DNA of 64,000 nucleotides from Mytilus trossulus (Eukaryota; Mollusca; Bivalvia; Mytilida; Mytilidae). A model generated the notes under the pieces. That model had not been told where the DNA came from. It worked only from the letters and a program-made list of their open reading frames with translations, and did not search any database. Below are positions 63,096 through 64,000 of this stretch, piece after piece (within the stretch, counting starts at the first letter, position 1; each line of letters starts with the position of its first letter). The stretch is taken from positions 34,154,886-34,218,885 of the forward strand of contig NC_086374.1 of NCBI RefSeq assembly GCF_036588685.1. The letters run 5' to 3'. The translations under genes and the position numbers were made by a program.

Positions 63096-64000
63096 CTGTT
63101 ATAGGTTAAAAAAAGAAGAATCGCTCTCTTGTTGACAACATCAGTTGATCAAAATTTAGTGTATGTTTTAAAAATATTTGAATGAGTACATACTATGTTA
63201 TTGAATAATATATTCCAACAGTTCATCGCCACGATCTAATAAAAAACAAAAGATATGTGGTATACATTCTTGACGCAAAATCAGTTCATGCACAGCACAC
63301 AATAAAACACTGACAAAAAGCAAAGGAAACGGCACATTCTTGATTTTTTTCTTCTCAAATTCACACCGAGGCCTGCTCTCTCCTCACTGAAAGTTTAAGA
63401 CGACTTCTAGCACTAGCTTGAGCGGAGTTATTCGCAGTAATAATTTGGATAGATTTTGTCAGATGTAGCACCCCTTGATCAGGCCCGGTCAAAAAAAGAA
63501 CATACTGGTAAGTAGTACATAAGCTTTTTCTGCTGACGCGGCGAAAAGCAGTCAACAATCAGTTAATCAATCACCAACAGCATATTTACAAAAAAAAACT
63601 AATACTGTGGATTCATTATTATTCGTAGCATACCAATTTTCGTGGGTTTCGTGGGTTCAGTTGAACAACGAATTCAAATGATCAACGAATAACATATTTT
63701 CAATAGGCTTTGTATACAGAGATTGGCAAAACCACGAAATAAAATATCCACGAAAATGACAGTTTTCAGCAATCCACGAAAATTAATACACACGAAAACG
63801 AATGAATCCACAGTAACCGCAATAATAATGATCACAATAACTAAACTAAATAAACATACATCGAAACTACGTTTTTTAAAGGTGAACGGTCACCATCACG
63901 AATTGCATTTTAAGATTCCTTAATATCTGAATATTTTCTTATCTCAGGAATAAATAACTGCATTTATTTTTACGAATTTGTCATTTTAGACTTCAATGCG
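63096..64000. other. Upstream intron of the NRF-6-like gene, no exon identified
   Basis: The preceding exon must end with two bases of a codon completed by the A at 63095. I found no convincing donor in that phase here, so it probably lies beyond the window. Short inverted words ('ttcgtggg' / 'cacgaa') occur at 63640-63800. Confidence 0.45.

Noticed and set aside
63199-63230. Candidate exon upstream of the first NRF-6-like exon
   Set aside because: Acceptor-like and donor-like sites exist, but the phase does not fit the next exon and the matching frame has a stop.
1-64000. CRISPR arrays, bacterial operons, tRNA or rRNA genes
   Set aside because: The sequence is eukaryotic. The regular repeats seen are minisatellites or transposon arrays, and the only tRNA-like boxes belong to SINEs.

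Overview
The window is nuclear DNA of an animal. It is AT-rich, its genes are interrupted by GT-AG introns, and a large share of it is transposon-derived. Several dispersed repeats look like those I know from marine mussels (Mytilus and relatives): the tRNA-derived SINE ending near 'acattgttgggttgatg', the 'gttgtctcattggcaatcataccacatc' family, the 'CCAGACGCGCGTTTCGTC' family and bivalve Helitron-like elements with internal tandem repeats. I therefore read it as a mytilid bivalve. This rests on remembered repeats, not on a search.

Four host-style or gene-length loci can be supported. (1) 899-2071, plus strand: the last two coding exons of a small secreted cysteine-rich precursor. (2) 24529-32033, minus strand: a paralogue with six identifiable coding exons, a TATA box, a non-coding first exon and a poly(A) signal. 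It encodes a signal peptide, a propeptide (possibly BRICHOS-like), an RRFKR furin-type site and a Cys-rich C-terminal peptide, but carries an in-frame TGA where the first copy has Cys. (3) 38475-46967, plus strand: a six-exon transposase-like gene with a C-terminal zinc finger, broken by one in-frame TAA and one frameshift in an A-run. (4) 51388-63095, minus strand: the seven 3' exons of an acyltransferase-3 / 'nose resistant to fluoxetine' (NRF-6)-like membrane protein. Its last intron holds a 724-codon open reverse transcriptase frame of a Penelope-like element, a TTAA-flanked MITE and a Helitron-like element into which a 208-bp MITE has inserted.

Most of the rest is mobile DNA. 1-835 and 19425-19995 are inverted copies of one repeat. 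2779-3671 and 11261-19368 are terminal-inverted-repeat structures whose arms are arrays of short palindromes. 12426-13415 is a Mutator-like remnant with a FLYWCH/MULE pseudogene, nested inside the 8.1-kb structure. Penelope-like fragments occur at about 4.3, 8.8, 15.7, 22.3, 36.8, 52-55, 59.9 and 60.6 kb.

The most interesting points are the paralogous secreted-peptide precursors, which I could not assign to a named family, and the recurring design of elements whose ends are built from arrays of palindromic or inverted short motifs. All exon boundaries are read by eye from splice sites and phase continuity; none is confirmed by transcripts.
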